Below are positions 9,201 through 16,224 of a stretch of 64,000 bases of DNA, one piece after another (within the stretch, counting starts at the first letter, position 1; each line of letters begins with the position of its first letter). The stretch covers positions 189,055-253,054 of the forward strand of contig NZ_LMMZ01000034.1 of the NCBI RefSeq assembly GCF_001422885.1, given 5' to 3'. Both the position numbers and the translations under genes were made by a program. This DNA comes from Methylobacterium sp. Leaf104 (GTDB lineage: Bacteria > Pseudomonadota > Alphaproteobacteria > Rhizobiales > Beijerinckiaceae). The notes beneath the pieces are model-generated. The model was not told the origin of the DNA. It did not search any database and worked only from the letters and a program-made list of their open reading frames with translations.

Positions 9201-10686
9201 GCCCGAGACCCGCAAGGCCGGCCTGCCGGCCATTGACGCCCGGGCCAGCGGAACCGTGAGCGACGGGCGCGCCGGCATCGACGGGCGGGTCTCGGCCGGG
9301 CGCGGGGCCGAGATGACGGTGACCGGCTCGCTGCCCGTGGCCCCCGGCGAGGCGCTCGCCGTGAAGCTGCGCGGCACCCTCGACGCGGCGCTCGCCAACA
9401 GCCTGCTCAGCGTCGGCGGCCAGCGCGTCGCCGGGCGGATCGCCCTCGATGCCGGCGTGACCGGCACGCTGGCCGCGCCCCGCGCCGAGGGCGCCGCCAC
9501 GCTGACGGGCGGCGCATTCACCGATCCGCTCCAGGGCATCCGCCTCACCAACATCGAGGGCCGGGTGACGGGGCGCGGCGACACCCTGGTGGTGGAACGC
9601 CTCACGGCCCAGACCCGCAATGGCGGAACCCTGCGCGGCGACGGCCGGGTGGCCCTGGAGCCCGCCGCCGGCTTTCCGGGCTCGCTCCGGGTCTCGGCCG
9701 AGCGGGCGGAGCTCGTCTCCAGCCCGCTCATGACCGCGGTGGCGAGCCTCAACATCGCCCTCACCGGGCCCCTCGCCCGAACCCCGAAGATCGCCGGCCG
9801 GATAGACCTCGTCTCGGTCGACGTCTCGGTGCCGGACCGCCTGCCCGCCACCGTGCAGCCCCTCCCCGAGATCCGCCGGGTGAACACGCCGCCGGAGGTG
9901 CGCGCCCGCCTCGCCGCGCGGGCCGACCGCCGGGCCAAGGTCGCGGCCCTCGGCAAGCGCGGCAAGGTCGCCCCGCCCTTCGACGCCACCCTCGACATCG
10001 CGGTGAACGCCCCGAACCGCATCTTCGTGCGCGGGCGCGGCATCGACGCCGAGCTCGGCGGCGCGCTGCGCCTCACGGGCTCCTCGCGCGATCCCGTGGC
10101 CACCGGCGATTTCGAGATGCGCCGCGGCCGCCTCAGCGTCGTCGGCCAGCGCCTCGACTTCACCCGCGGGCGCCTCACTTTCGGCGGCGAGATCGCCACG
10201 CCCGATCTCGACTTCGTCGCCGAGACCAAGGCGGCCGAGGTGACGGCCCGGATCGCCGTGACGGGCCCGGCCAACCAGCCGAGCTTCCTCCTCACCTCCG
10301 ACCCGAGCCTGCCCCAGGACGAGGTGCTGTCGCGCCTGCTGTTCAAGAAGGCGTCGGGGGGCCTGTCGCCGTTCCAGGCCCTGCAGCTCGCCCAGGCCGT
10401 GGCGCAGTTCTCCGGCGGGGCCGGCGGCGTCGACGTGTTCGAGCAGGCGCGCAAGGGACTGGGGCTCGACAGCCTCGACGTTTCGACCGGCGCCAGCGGC
10501 GGGCCGGCCCTCGGGGCCTCGCGCTATCTCAGCGACCGCCTCAGCGTCGGCGTGAAGGCGGGCGCCAAGCCCGCCGACACCGCGGCGACGGTGGATTACG
10601 ACGTGACCCGGCGGGTCAAGATTCAGGGCGAGGCCGGCAGCGACGGCCGCACCGCGGTCGGCGTCGGCGCCGAGTGGGAATATTGA
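6295..10686 (+). CDS. tamB: Translocation/assembly module protein TamB
   Basis: A 1463-residue AsmA-like bridge protein that spans the periplasm as a hydrophobic beta-taco groove between the inner membrane and TamA. A hydrophobic segment (LRLAAVLCLSMLAAT, about residues 30-45) anchors or exports the N-terminus. The bulk is repeated beta-rich units (LDLAG, LTLDG, ADLRG type), and the last 300 residues form the DUF490/TamB domain with its conserved FEMRRGRLSVVGQRLDFTRG-like strand and the PSLPQDEVLSRLLF motif. The end GVGAEWEY matches the usual TamB C-terminus. Length fits the family. It starts on the last base of the tamA stop codon. Confidence 0.95.
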   Translation: MGIRTARTTRIAALPPAPQAPYPATGRGRLRLAAVLCLSMLAATPATLTRADDGEKTVLGGLLSKALSTPGSRVAIGAVDGALSSDATIRDVAISDANGVWLKLDRARLVWRRLALLSGRLEVESLEVGRLEVLRRPLPAPVSATPEPDGSLLPDLPVKVEVKAFKLAELVLGEALAGQPARLGAEGRAKLGAPSEGLDLDVAVRRLDAEGRFGARLLFVPKGETLELKTTLVEPAGGLLSKAANLPGTPPINLDLDGRGTLDAWNARLDFDAGPDLGARGTARISRIGAERRLALDLASRIEGLLPGPAAAIFSGTTKLDGGLRFADSGAFGIDRLELTSRTARLDAKGTLTADRVADFLVSARAVPTEGGVTRAADAELDTLVFDGSLKGAIARPTVNGVLKAAGLRAGGSALERVDATLSMLPAGSDPSVARFALSADAKVDGLRLADPALRRAIGSRAALTFRGTLQPDGILDVAQLTLDGPTAKAAYAGRIGQNTLTGTVDAALSDLAAFSDVAGRPLAGTLTARAALTGDPARKAVSADVDLRTSGLALSLPALDRTLGAAPRFSGRLSQVYDGYAFEGARFEGAEIVGRLDGRATARLADAKLVVDLKDLSALDPKLAGRALLDGRLSGTLEKPDLTATLTAGEARALGRPLRDLRVEAALKDLTGALDGTLRLSGDVAGKALQGDAHLARRTPDDWNLDRLAFRLGSVALNGRASVDARTLLTDGALTLAAGNLDDLAPLALTPMAGNLDAAVTLSRAGGRQDAAIKGSGASLRFGEIGLSRLEADLTGRDLLARPVVDGRVNADRIVAAGQSLDTIRLVAVGAPSASDITLTAKARGFDLDGAARLVPGERTRIDLARFSAARGGDRLALAGPASVTLDGGSAVIDNLVVAAGSGRLSLSGRVGQALDLKLGIRSLPLALARIASPGLALTGTLDGEADLRGSANRPEGRYALAVARLVTPETRKAGLPAIDARASGTVSDGRAGIDGRVSAGRGAEMTVTGSLPVAPGEALAVKLRGTLDAALANSLLSVGGQRVAGRIALDAGVTGTLAAPRAEGAATLTGGAFTDPLQGIRLTNIEGRVTGRGDTLVVERLTAQTRNGGTLRGDGRVALEPAAGFPGSLRVSAERAELVSSPLMTAVASLNIALTGPLARTPKIAGRIDLVSVDVSVPDRLPATVQPLPEIRRVNTPPEVRARLAARADRRAKVAALGKRGKVAPPFDATLDIAVNAPNRIFVRGRGIDAELGGALRLTGSSRDPVATGDFEMRRGRLSVVGQRLDFTRGRLTFGGEIATPDLDFVAETKAAEVTARIAVTGPANQPSFLLTSDPSLPQDEVLSRLLFKKASGGLSPFQALQLAQAVAQFSGGAGGVDVFEQARKGLGLDSLDVSTGASGGPALGASRYLSDRLSVGVKAGAKPADTAATVDYDVTRRVKIQGEAGSDGRTAVGVGAEWEY

Positions 10687-10689
10687 GCC

Positions 10690-10878
10690 TCAGCGCGTCA
10701 GCCAGAGCCACTGGCCGACGCTGCTCAGCGTCCCGTTGAAATGCGTGACGAGGACGATCGCCCAGAGCATGCCGAGGAGCGTGCTCAGCGCGACGAGGAT
10801 GACCTCGCCGGAATCGCGCAGCCGCGGGAACCGGCCCGCCGGCGCGGGGGATCGGGTCTCGCTGCGGGGTTCGGCCAT
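10690..10878 (-). CDS. Small single-pass membrane protein, unknown function
   Basis: A 62-residue protein with a charged, Pro/Arg-rich first half and one membrane segment (VILVALSTLLGMLWAIVLV, about residues 26-44), ending GQWLWLTR. GGAGACGG sits just upstream of the ATG on the minus strand. It is convergent with tamB, its stop lying 4 bases past the tamB stop, and divergent from the deformylase-like gene. Not recognised as a named family. Confidence 0.65.
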   Translation of the reverse strand: MAEPRSETRSPAPAGRFPRLRDSGEVILVALSTLLGMLWAIVLVTHFNGTLSSVGQWLWLTR

Positions 10879-10996
10879 TCCGTCTCCGGGTCGGCTGTGT
10901 CATTCGGCCCGGACGCCGCAAGCCACGGGCCAGGAGGCCGGCCCCGACGCCGCCTCGCGCAACCGTGACGCCCCTCCCGCACCGGAACCCGCCGCC

Positions 10997-11500
10997 TTGT
11001 CCGCCTCGCCCCTGCTGATCTATCCCGATCCCCGCCTGCGCCTGGTCGCCGAGCCCGTGGCGCGGTTCGACGAGGCCCTGCGCGCCTCGGCCCGCGAGCT
11101 CGAGGCGGTGATGCTGGCGGTCTCCGCCCTCGGCCTCACCCTGCCGCATATCGGCCGGGCGCAGCGCCTGGTGCTGCTGCGGATGGAGCCCGGCGAGCCG
11201 GTGACCGCCTACGTCAACCCGGAGATCGCCTGGGCCTCGCCCGAGCGCGGCCCGCAGCAGGAGGGCAGCGTGTCGATGCCGGGCGTCATGGACGTGGTCG
11301 ATCGCGCCGTTCGCGTCCGGGTGGCGTATCGTGACCTCGACGGCGCCGCGCGCGAGGAGGAGGCGGAGGGATTCCGGGCCGCCTGCCTCCAGCACGAGAT
11401 CGACCAGCTCGACGGCATCTTCTGGATCGAGCGCCTGTCCCGCCTGCGCCGCGACCGCGCGATCAAGCGCTTCGCCAAGCTGCGGCGCCCCGGTGGCTGA
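10997..11500 (+). CDS. Peptide deformylase-like protein with altered metal site
   Basis: Clear peptide-deformylase fold of 167 residues: LLIYPDPRLR at the N-terminus, EMxxxAYVNPEI in the middle and a C-terminal helix, in the usual family order. Active enzymes remove the formyl group from nascent chains using Fe/Zn held by one Cys and two His. Here motif 1 reads GLTLPHIG (residues 46-53) instead of GxGxAAPQxG, motif 2 reads EGSVSMPG with Ser91 at the Cys ligand, and motif 3 reads HEIDQ (133-137) with Gln137 at the second His ligand. The catalytic Glu134 and first His remain. Normal metal binding is therefore unlikely, and the gene is probably a pseudoenzyme or has a changed role. The TTG at 10997 gives family length; an ATG at 10736 is open but adds unrelated sequence. 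Confidence 0.85.
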   Translation: MSASPLLIYPDPRLRLVAEPVARFDEALRASARELEAVMLAVSALGLTLPHIGRAQRLVLLRMEPGEPVTAYVNPEIAWASPERGPQQEGSVSMPGVMDVVDRAVRVRVAYRDLDGAAREEEAEGFRAACLQHEIDQLDGIFWIERLSRLRRDRAIKRFAKLRRPGG

Positions 11501-11587
11501 ACACGCGATCGTCGGGGGACGCTTTCGGCGCAGGCGCGTTATGCTTGGCTTCCCGTCCGGACAGCCGCCCCGCCGAGATTCGCGCTG

Positions 11588-12028
11588 ATGCCCCCGCTCC
11601 GTCCCGTCCTGCTCGCCCTGGCGCTCGCCGCGCCCTTGGCCGCCGCGCCCCTGCCCGCCGAGGCGGCGCCCGCGGTCGCTCCGGCGATCGGATGCCCCTC
11701 GCTGGCGAATCTCAGGCTGCTGCTGCGCGAGAGCAAGGACGATGCGGCCGCCGCCGCGGGTCTGCTCGCCGACGACAAGGCCGACCACCTCGGCTGCGCG
11801 ACCATCCCGCGCGACGCGGTGGCGGGGATCGCCGAGCATCTGACGCTGAACGGCAACGCCTACGATTGCCTGACCCTGCGGACCACGAGCGTCTGCCACT
11901 GGGTCGTCGCCGGCACGGCGAAGCCCGTCGAGGCCGGGCCGCGGCCTCGCGGGGGCGACAAGGCGCGGGCCTCCGACAAGGCCGCTCCATCCGACAAAGC
12001 CCCGCAGCCGGAGAAGGCCCGCCGATGA
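11588..12028 (+). CDS. Small secreted Cys-containing protein (paralogue A)
   Basis: A 146-residue protein with a signal peptide (PVLLALALAAPLAAAPLPAEA), a core of about 90 residues with four Cys (IGCPSL, LGCATI, YDCLTL, VCHWV) and a Lys/Pro/Asp-rich disordered tail with repeated DKA units. The core resembles that of the next gene: Cys-x3-Leu-x-x-Leu-Arg-x-Leu, a GC pair, an AEH motif and C-x-W-V near the end. The four Cys could make two disulfides in the periplasm. It overlaps the next start by 4 nt (ATGA). Function unknown. Confidence 0.72.
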   Translation: MPPLRPVLLALALAAPLAAAPLPAEAAPAVAPAIGCPSLANLRLLLRESKDDAAAAAGLLADDKADHLGCATIPRDAVAGIAEHLTLNGNAYDCLTLRTTSVCHWVVAGTAKPVEAGPRPRGGDKARASDKAAPSDKAPQPEKARR

Positions 12029-12330
12029 CCCGAACCCTCCGCCTCGGCCGCGCGGCCGCCCTGCTGGCGCTCGCCGCCGGCTCCGCCGTCCGGGCGCAGG
12101 CTGTCGAGCCCACCGACGTCGTCGCCTGCCGGACCCTGGTGGAGCTGCGGGTGCTGATGGCGAGCGGCGACCGGGCCGCGGCCGAGGCGGCCCTGCCGCG
12201 GCATCCGGGCTGCCGCCGGATCGCGCGCGCGCGCATCGGCGCCGCCGAGCACCGCGCCATGGTGGGCGGGGCGCCCTTCGAATGCCTCGGCGTGGCGGAC
12301 GAAGGCGCCTGCGCCTGGGTACTGCCCTGA
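12025..12330 (+). CDS. Small secreted Cys-containing protein (paralogue B)
   Basis: A 101-residue protein with a signal peptide (RAAALLALAAGSAVRAQA) and a core paralogous to the preceding gene: VACRTLVELRVLM, HPGCRRI, GAAEHRAM, FECLGV and ACAWV line up with the same four Cys positions. It lacks the charged tail of paralogue A. The ATG overlaps the TGA of paralogue A (ATGA), so the pair is translationally coupled and probably arose by tandem duplication. Periplasmic location is inferred from the signal peptide; function unknown. Confidence 0.72.
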   Translation: MTRTLRLGRAAALLALAAGSAVRAQAVEPTDVVACRTLVELRVLMASGDRAAAEAALPRHPGCRRIARARIGAAEHRAMVGGAPFECLGVADEGACAWVLP

Positions 12331-12361
12331 CGCGGTCACGGTCGATGACGAGTGTGGATCG

Positions 12362-12619
12362 ATGGAACGAGCGATGAGATGGACCGGGCCGGCCTTCGCG
12401 GCGCTCCTGGTCGCGACGGCGTCGGCGGCGCTGGCACAGGGGGAATCGACGCCGATCCAGAGTCCGCAGGATGCCGCCTGCCGGACCGAGGCGCGGAACC
12501 GGGTGTTCTCGACACCCGATCCGAAGGGGCTCGGCCTCTACGCGATCGGCCGGCAGCTCTATTTCGCCTGCATGAAGCGCGCGCAGCCCGGTCCGCGCCG
12601 GCGGCCGCGGGCGTCCTGA
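12362..12619 (+). CDS. Small secreted hypothetical protein
   Basis: An 85-residue protein with a signal peptide (WTGPAFAALLVATASAALAQ) and a short mature part with two Cys (DAACRTEARNRVF and YFACMKRAQ) and a basic C-terminus (RRRPRAS). It is the third small exported protein in a row after the paralogue pair and may be co-transcribed with it. ATG 12374 is an alternative start with GGAACGAG upstream; both keep the signal peptide. Not recognised. Confidence 0.62.
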   Translation: MERAMRWTGPAFAALLVATASAALAQGESTPIQSPQDAACRTEARNRVFSTPDPKGLGLYAIGRQLYFACMKRAQPGPRRRPRAS

Positions 12620-12626
12620 GCAACTC

Positions 12627-12836
12627 TCAGACGCTGAGGGGGGCGCCGATCCGGGCGCGCAGGACGTGCCGGAGATTCTCGTTGTCGTTGGTGTCCGCGT
12701 CGAGGGCGGCCATCAGGCGGAGCAGCCGGCTGATCGGCGTGGTCCGGTCCTGGACCGCCGCATCGATGAGCGCCCGGAGGGGGGTCGGCTCGCTGACCGG
12801 AAGCGAAGTCGGGTACGTCTGGGCCGGCTGGGGCAT
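12627..12836 (-). CDS. Small hypothetical protein
   Basis: A 69-residue protein with a Pro/Thr-rich start (MPQPAQTYPTSLPVSEPT) and a helical second half (LRALIDAAVQD, ISRLLRLMAALD, NENLRHVLRARIG). There is no signal peptide. It is convergent with the preceding small secreted gene, with 7 bases between the stops. The ribosome binding site is weak. The helical part has ordinary codon use, which supports coding, but no family was recognised. Confidence 0.5.
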   Translation of the reverse strand: MPQPAQTYPTSLPVSEPTPLRALIDAAVQDRTTPISRLLRLMAALDADTNDNENLRHVLRARIGAPLSV

Positions 12837-13066
12837 GGTCCGCGGATCCGTGGCGTGATCGGGCGCGATCACGGGCGGCCTGCTACGCCATCGCCGGACC
12901 CCGCGCCAGGGTTTTTTGCCATCTATCCATAGCCGGCACGCAATCCTGCCCTGCGCGGCGGAACAAAGCCGGATTAAAACGGGAAATGTGTGGATCGACC
13001 CTGATTCCGCTCCGGACGTGGCCGATTCGCCACCGACCCAGTCCGAATCAAGATCGGGGCGACGGC

Positions 13067-13741
13067 TCACGTCGCCAGCGGCGAGGACACGTAGCCGTCG
13101 AGGAGATCCTGCGGGTCGCGGTAGATCGCGATGCAGCCGGCTGCGCCGAGATCGGCTTCCGGGAAGCCGCCGCAGAGGACGCCGATGGTCCGGAGACCGG
13201 CCTTCTCGGCCGCCTCGGCGTCGTAGGGGGTGTCGCCGATGACCACGGCCTGCGCCGCGGTGAGCGGCGCGAGCTTCTCCAGGGCTGCCTGGAAGATGTC
13301 GGGGAAGGGCTTCGAACGCGCGACGTCGTCGGAGGTGACCACGACGTCGGTGAGGTCCTCGACCTGCATCAGCGACTGGTAGTGCTCGACCTCCGCGGCC
13401 TTGCCGGACGAGGCCAGCGCGACGGTCAGGCCCTGGCCCTTCAGGTGCTCGAACAGGGCGGAGACGCCCGGGAAGGGCTTCACCTTCGACAGGTAGTCGC
13501 GCTTGAATAGGTCCGAGCGGTAGGCCTCGATGGTCTCGCCCTCGCGCGCGATCCGGGCCTCGTCGAGGAAGACGGGCAGGAGTTGATCGCCGCCCTTGCC
13601 GATCTGGCTCCGGGCCTGGTCGTGGCTGACGGTGACCCCGAAATGCGCGAAGGCGTCGACCCAGGCCTGGGCATGGAGGTCGACGCTGTCGAGCAGGGTG
13701 CCGTCGATATCGAAGATCACCGCCCGCACGGTCTTGGTCAT
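13067..13741 (-). CDS. HAD-superfamily phosphatase (phosphoglycolate phosphatase / beta-phosphoglucomutase-like)
   Basis: A 224-residue cytoplasmic HAD hydrolase. Motif I is DIDGT with nucleophile Asp11 and acid/base Asp13; motif II is ALASSGK (about residue 112); motif III Lys is in RSKPFPD; motif IV is VIGDTPYDAEAA. A helical type-1 cap lies between motif I and motif II (about residues 20-90), with the VKPFPGV segment typical of phosphoglycolate phosphatase and beta-phosphoglucomutase relatives. The substrate, probably a small phosphorylated metabolite, cannot be read from the sequence. Apparently monocistronic. Confidence 0.9.
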   Translation of the reverse strand: MTKTVRAVIFDIDGTLLDSVDLHAQAWVDAFAHFGVTVSHDQARSQIGKGGDQLLPVFLDEARIAREGETIEAYRSDLFKRDYLSKVKPFPGVSALFEHLKGQGLTVALASSGKAAEVEHYQSLMQVEDLTDVVVTSDDVARSKPFPDIFQAALEKLAPLTAAQAVVIGDTPYDAEAAEKAGLRTIGVLCGGFPEADLGAAGCIAIYRDPQDLLDGYVSSPLAT

Positions 13742-13848
13742 CGCGTCGTTCCGAACCCGTCGCGCGCCGGACGAAACACCGGCGCTCCGTGGGCGAACGG
13801 ATGGCGAACCGGCCTGTTCCGCGCCGGACGAGCGAAACGTTCGCGGGA

Positions 13849-14136
13849 TCAGCGCGGGAAGATGTGCAGTCCGTCATCGGGCAGCAGGTTGCGGGCCGGC
13901 CCGCCGGTCTGCTGGCCGCGGCCCTGCTGATAATAGGGCAGTTCCGGTCGGCGATCGTTGTCGCCGCCCGAATCGTACTCGTAGGAGCGGCTCCACGGGG
14001 CACGCCCGCCCACCCCGCCGGTGGTGTCGACGTCGATGAAGGCCGGGCCGTCGCGATAGCCGACCGGCGCCGCCACGGCGCCGATCGGCAGGCCGGCGAG
14101 GCTGAGGGCCAGGAGGGTGGAGAGCGTCGTCTTCAT
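13849..14136 (-). CDS. Small secreted hypothetical protein
   Basis: A 95-residue protein with a signal peptide (TTLSTLLALSLAGLPIGAVA, cleavage near VAAPVG) and a polar, Gly/Asp/Tyr-rich mature part (YEYDSGGDNDRRPELPYYQQGRGQQ) with no Cys, probably disordered. GAGG precedes the ATG by 4-5 nt. It lies just downstream of the HAD start region on the same strand. Function unknown; periplasmic or surface location is inferred from the signal peptide. Confidence 0.65.
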   Translation of the reverse strand: MKTTLSTLLALSLAGLPIGAVAAPVGYRDGPAFIDVDTTGGVGGRAPWSRSYEYDSGGDNDRRPELPYYQQGRGQQTGGPARNLLPDDGLHIFPR

Positions 14137-14283
14137 GGGGCCTCGGCTGGGAAAGCGCGCGGTCCCGGGGACCACGGGCGCGTGTCTGGGTCTGGCCTGA
14201 CAACGGTCAAGGTTTTCCTTCGTTCCTGGCCTTCCCCGGACGGGACCTGCCTCCCCGGGCGGGACCCGCCGCCGCAAACAGCA

Positions 14284-14319
14284 GAAAGCCCGCCCCGCCG
14301 GTCCGGCGAAGCGGGCTTC
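14284..14319 (-). terminator. Rho-independent terminator after the DUF2934 gene
   Basis: AAGCCCGC and GCGGGCTT pair over 8 bp around a loop that itself can fold (CGCCGG/CCGGCG). On the minus strand the stem is followed by TTTCTGCTGTTT. It lies 45 bases past the stop of the DUF2934 gene, as expected for its terminator. Confidence 0.7.
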
Positions 14320-14363
14320 GAAGATCGTGCGGGGCCGGGGCCGGAACGCTCCGGCCCGCTCCC

Positions 14364-14816
14364 TCAATGAACGGTGGCGACGCTCTCGGCGGCGCGGCTG
14401 CGGGCCGGGGCGCGCGGAGCCTTCGTCACGGCGGCCTTCGCGACGGCGGTCTTGGCAACGGGGGCCTTGGTCGCCGCGGCCTTGGCCACCGCGACTTTGG
14501 CGACGGGCGCCTTCGCGGCGCCCGCCTCGGCGGCCTTCGTGCCGGTCTCCGCCTTCACCTTGGTCTCGACCTTGGCGCTGGCGCTGCGGCTGCGGCTCGG
14601 CTTGGCCTTCAGGGTCTCGGCGAGCACCACGGCCGGGCTGGCCGAGAGGGTGACGTCCGCGGTGGCGGCCTGGAGCACCTCGACGCCCGTCCGCGACGGG
14701 GTCAGGATCTCGTTCTCCGCACGCAGCCAGTGCGCCTCGGCCTGGCCGATCACGCGGCCCTCGTCTTCCCAGATGTAATAGGCGCGCTCGCGCACCTGCT
14801 GCTCGAAGGGGTTCAT
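14364..14816 (-). CDS. DUF2934 protein with histone-H1-like Ala/Lys tail
   Basis: A 150-residue protein. Residues 1-40 form a DUF2934 unit (RERAYYIWEDEGRVIGQAEAHW), a short motif common in alphaproteobacteria and of unknown function. Residues 41-70 are a linker, and residues 70-145 are a low-complexity Ala/Lys/Val repeat (APVAKVAVAKAAATKAPVAK and similar) like the basic tails of bacterial H1-like proteins. A strong AGGAGAG lies 4 nt upstream of the ATG. The tail suggests nucleic-acid or polyphosphate binding, as inference only. Tail length is likely to vary between strains because it is built of repeats. Confidence 0.8.
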   Translation of the reverse strand: MNPFEQQVRERAYYIWEDEGRVIGQAEAHWLRAENEILTPSRTGVEVLQAATADVTLSASPAVVLAETLKAKPSRSRSASAKVETKVKAETGTKAAEAGAAKAPVAKVAVAKAAATKAPVAKTAVAKAAVTKAPRAPARSRAAESVATVH

Positions 14817-14895
14817 GGTCTCTCCTCGTCCCTGCGGTCCGTCGTCCCGGGCGAGGATGAAACCGGATGGTTAAGCGGGGGTTAACCGCCCCGGC

Positions 14896-15156
14896 TCAGC
14901 CCTTCGAGAGGCGGCGGGCATTGGCCCGGACCTTCCGGCGATAGCCGGCCACGACGCGGGCGGTGGAGCCGCCGGTGGCGATCAGCAGGGCCGCCTCGTT
15001 CGCGGCCATGATCTTCTCGGTGATCATGCGCTGGGCCTCGGCCTGCGCGGCGGCGCCGCCGGTCGACAGCTTGGCGAGTCGTAGGCCGATGACCTGCTGC
15101 GATTCCATGGCGAGCAGGGTCGCGTCCATGCCGAGCTTCCACCAGGAACCGAACAT
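14896..15156 (-). CDS. Small helical phasin-like protein
   Basis: An 86-residue protein, all helix-forming: MFGSWWKLGMDATLLAMESQ, QVIGLRLAKLSTGG, EAQRMITEKIMAANEAALL, and a basic end (YRRKVRANARRLSKG). The layout (short aromatic start, an ESQQVIGLRL-type helix, then a rMi.EK..A..EA helix) resembles small Rhizobiales proteins distantly related to phasins, which coat PHA granules. The window also holds phaC. A granule or membrane-surface role is plausible but unproven. No signal peptide. Confidence 0.65.
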   Translation of the reverse strand: MFGSWWKLGMDATLLAMESQQVIGLRLAKLSTGGAAAQAEAQRMITEKIMAANEAALLIATGGSTARVVAGYRRKVRANARRLSKG

Positions 15157-15257
15157 CAGCCATCACTCTTCGAAGCGGTTTCGCCGGACCATCGTGGCGG
15201 CCCGGCATCAGGGACGGGGTTTTGCACCCGAGGGCAGGGATGCGGGAGCGGGCCGGC

Positions 15258-15659
15258 TCAGTCGAACAGGCGGTTCTTCGCGCCGGATCCGCCGAGGCTG
15301 ATCTTCTTCGTGCCCGATCCGCCGAGGCTGATCTTCTTCGGCGGCGCGGCGGCCGGGCTCGGCGTCGCCGGGCGCGCCGGCTTCAGGCGGGACTGGCCGT
15401 AGACGACCGAGCCGATCTCGTCGGCGACGCGCACGAGGTCCTCGCGCTCGCAGGCCCGCGCCACCCGCAGGCCGAGCTGGTGCATGTGGCTCTTGCCGTA
15501 GAGGTACACGGCGAGCCGCGCCCGCGTCGTCGTCGACATGGCGTCGAGGATCTCCGGCAGGTCGTCCTCGTCCGCCCGGTAGACCTGGCCGAGGAGTTCG
15601 AGGGAGACCGGGCAGTCCGGATCGGGAACGGCGCCGCTGGTCGGATGGGACTGCGTCAT
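15258..15659 (-). CDS. Hypothetical cytoplasmic protein with C-terminal 10-residue repeat
   Basis: A 133-residue protein. Residues 15-100 look globular and helical (VSLELLGQVYRADEDDLPEIL, split here as SLELLGQVYRAD and DDLPEILDAM; RARLAVYLYGKSHMHQLGLR; ADEIGSVVYGQSR). A Pro/Ala linker follows, then two copies of KKISLGGSG(T/A) before the end KNRLFD. There is no signal peptide. It is translated after the next upstream gene with a 4-nt overlap (ATGA), so the two are coupled. Not recognised. The tandem repeat could be a binding peptide presented twice. Confidence 0.65.
   Translation of the reverse strand: MTQSHPTSGAVPDPDCPVSLELLGQVYRADEDDLPEILDAMSTTTRARLAVYLYGKSHMHQLGLRVARACEREDLVRVADEIGSVVYGQSRLKPARPATPSPAAAPPKKISLGGSGTKKISLGGSGAKNRLFD
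15287..15340 (-). repeat. Two tandem 30-nt units encoding KKISLGGSG repeats
   Basis: The 24-nt string at 15287-15310 recurs exactly at 15317-15340, a 30-nt period that keeps the reading frame. It encodes the two 10-residue units at the C-terminus of the hypothetical protein at 15258-15659. Confidence 0.85.
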
Positions 15660-16078
15660 GGAGCGTCTGCCTGTGCGAGGGGCGGAAGGGGAGCGGCCGC
15701 GGGATCGGCCGCGATGGGCGTGGGGCCGCCCGCATCGGTGCGGACGGAAGGGGCCGGCGCGGGCACCGGTGGCACCGCCGGCGGGAGGGCCGTGAGGCAG
15801 CCGGTGCAGACCGAGGCGATGGCGATGCGGGACCGCGCTTCCGCCCGCTGCCAGACCGCCTCGCTCCGGGCGCGCGCGGCCTGGGCGGCGGCCTCGTCGA
15901 ACGCGCCGCCCCCGCCGAGTCCGAGGGCCGGCTCGCCACCGGGACGGATGCGGATGAACAGCGGTTCCTGCGCCGCGGCGACGCCTGCCGCCGGGACTCC
16001 GATAGCAGGTGCGAGGGCGATGAGGCTACCGGCGATCGCGCAGGCGCGGCACAGGAATGCGGGAATGAGACGGGGCAT
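15656..16078 (-). CDS. Secreted hypothetical protein, Pro/Ala-rich C-terminus
   Basis: A 140-residue protein with a signal peptide (CAIAGSLIALAPAIGVPAAGVAAAQ, given here as a hydrophobic stretch near residues 10-36), then PLFIRIRPGGEPALGLGGGG, a helical segment with repeated Ala/Arg and SVCTGCLTA, and a Pro-rich tail. The CxxC in VCTGC could be a metal or redox site. ATG 16078 is chosen because GAGGAG lies just upstream; an upstream in-frame codon at 16147 would add a basic extension. Its stop overlaps the next gene's start (ATGA). Confidence 0.6.
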   Translation of the reverse strand: MPRLIPAFLCRACAIAGSLIALAPAIGVPAAGVAAAQEPLFIRIRPGGEPALGLGGGGAFDEAAAQAARARSEAVWQRAEARSRIAIASVCTGCLTALPPAVPPVPAPAPSVRTDAGGPTPIAADPAAAPLPPLAQADAP

Positions 16079-16224
16079 CGGCTCCTCGGTCGGGCGCCCG
16101 CGACGGGATCGGTCAGATCCCATCGTACGACCCGACAGGGTTAACATGGTCTGAAGCGAACCGGATGCCGCAGCGGCAGCGCGTCCGCTCGACCCTCGGT
16201 GGTCGGGCAGCCTAACAGGAGGCC

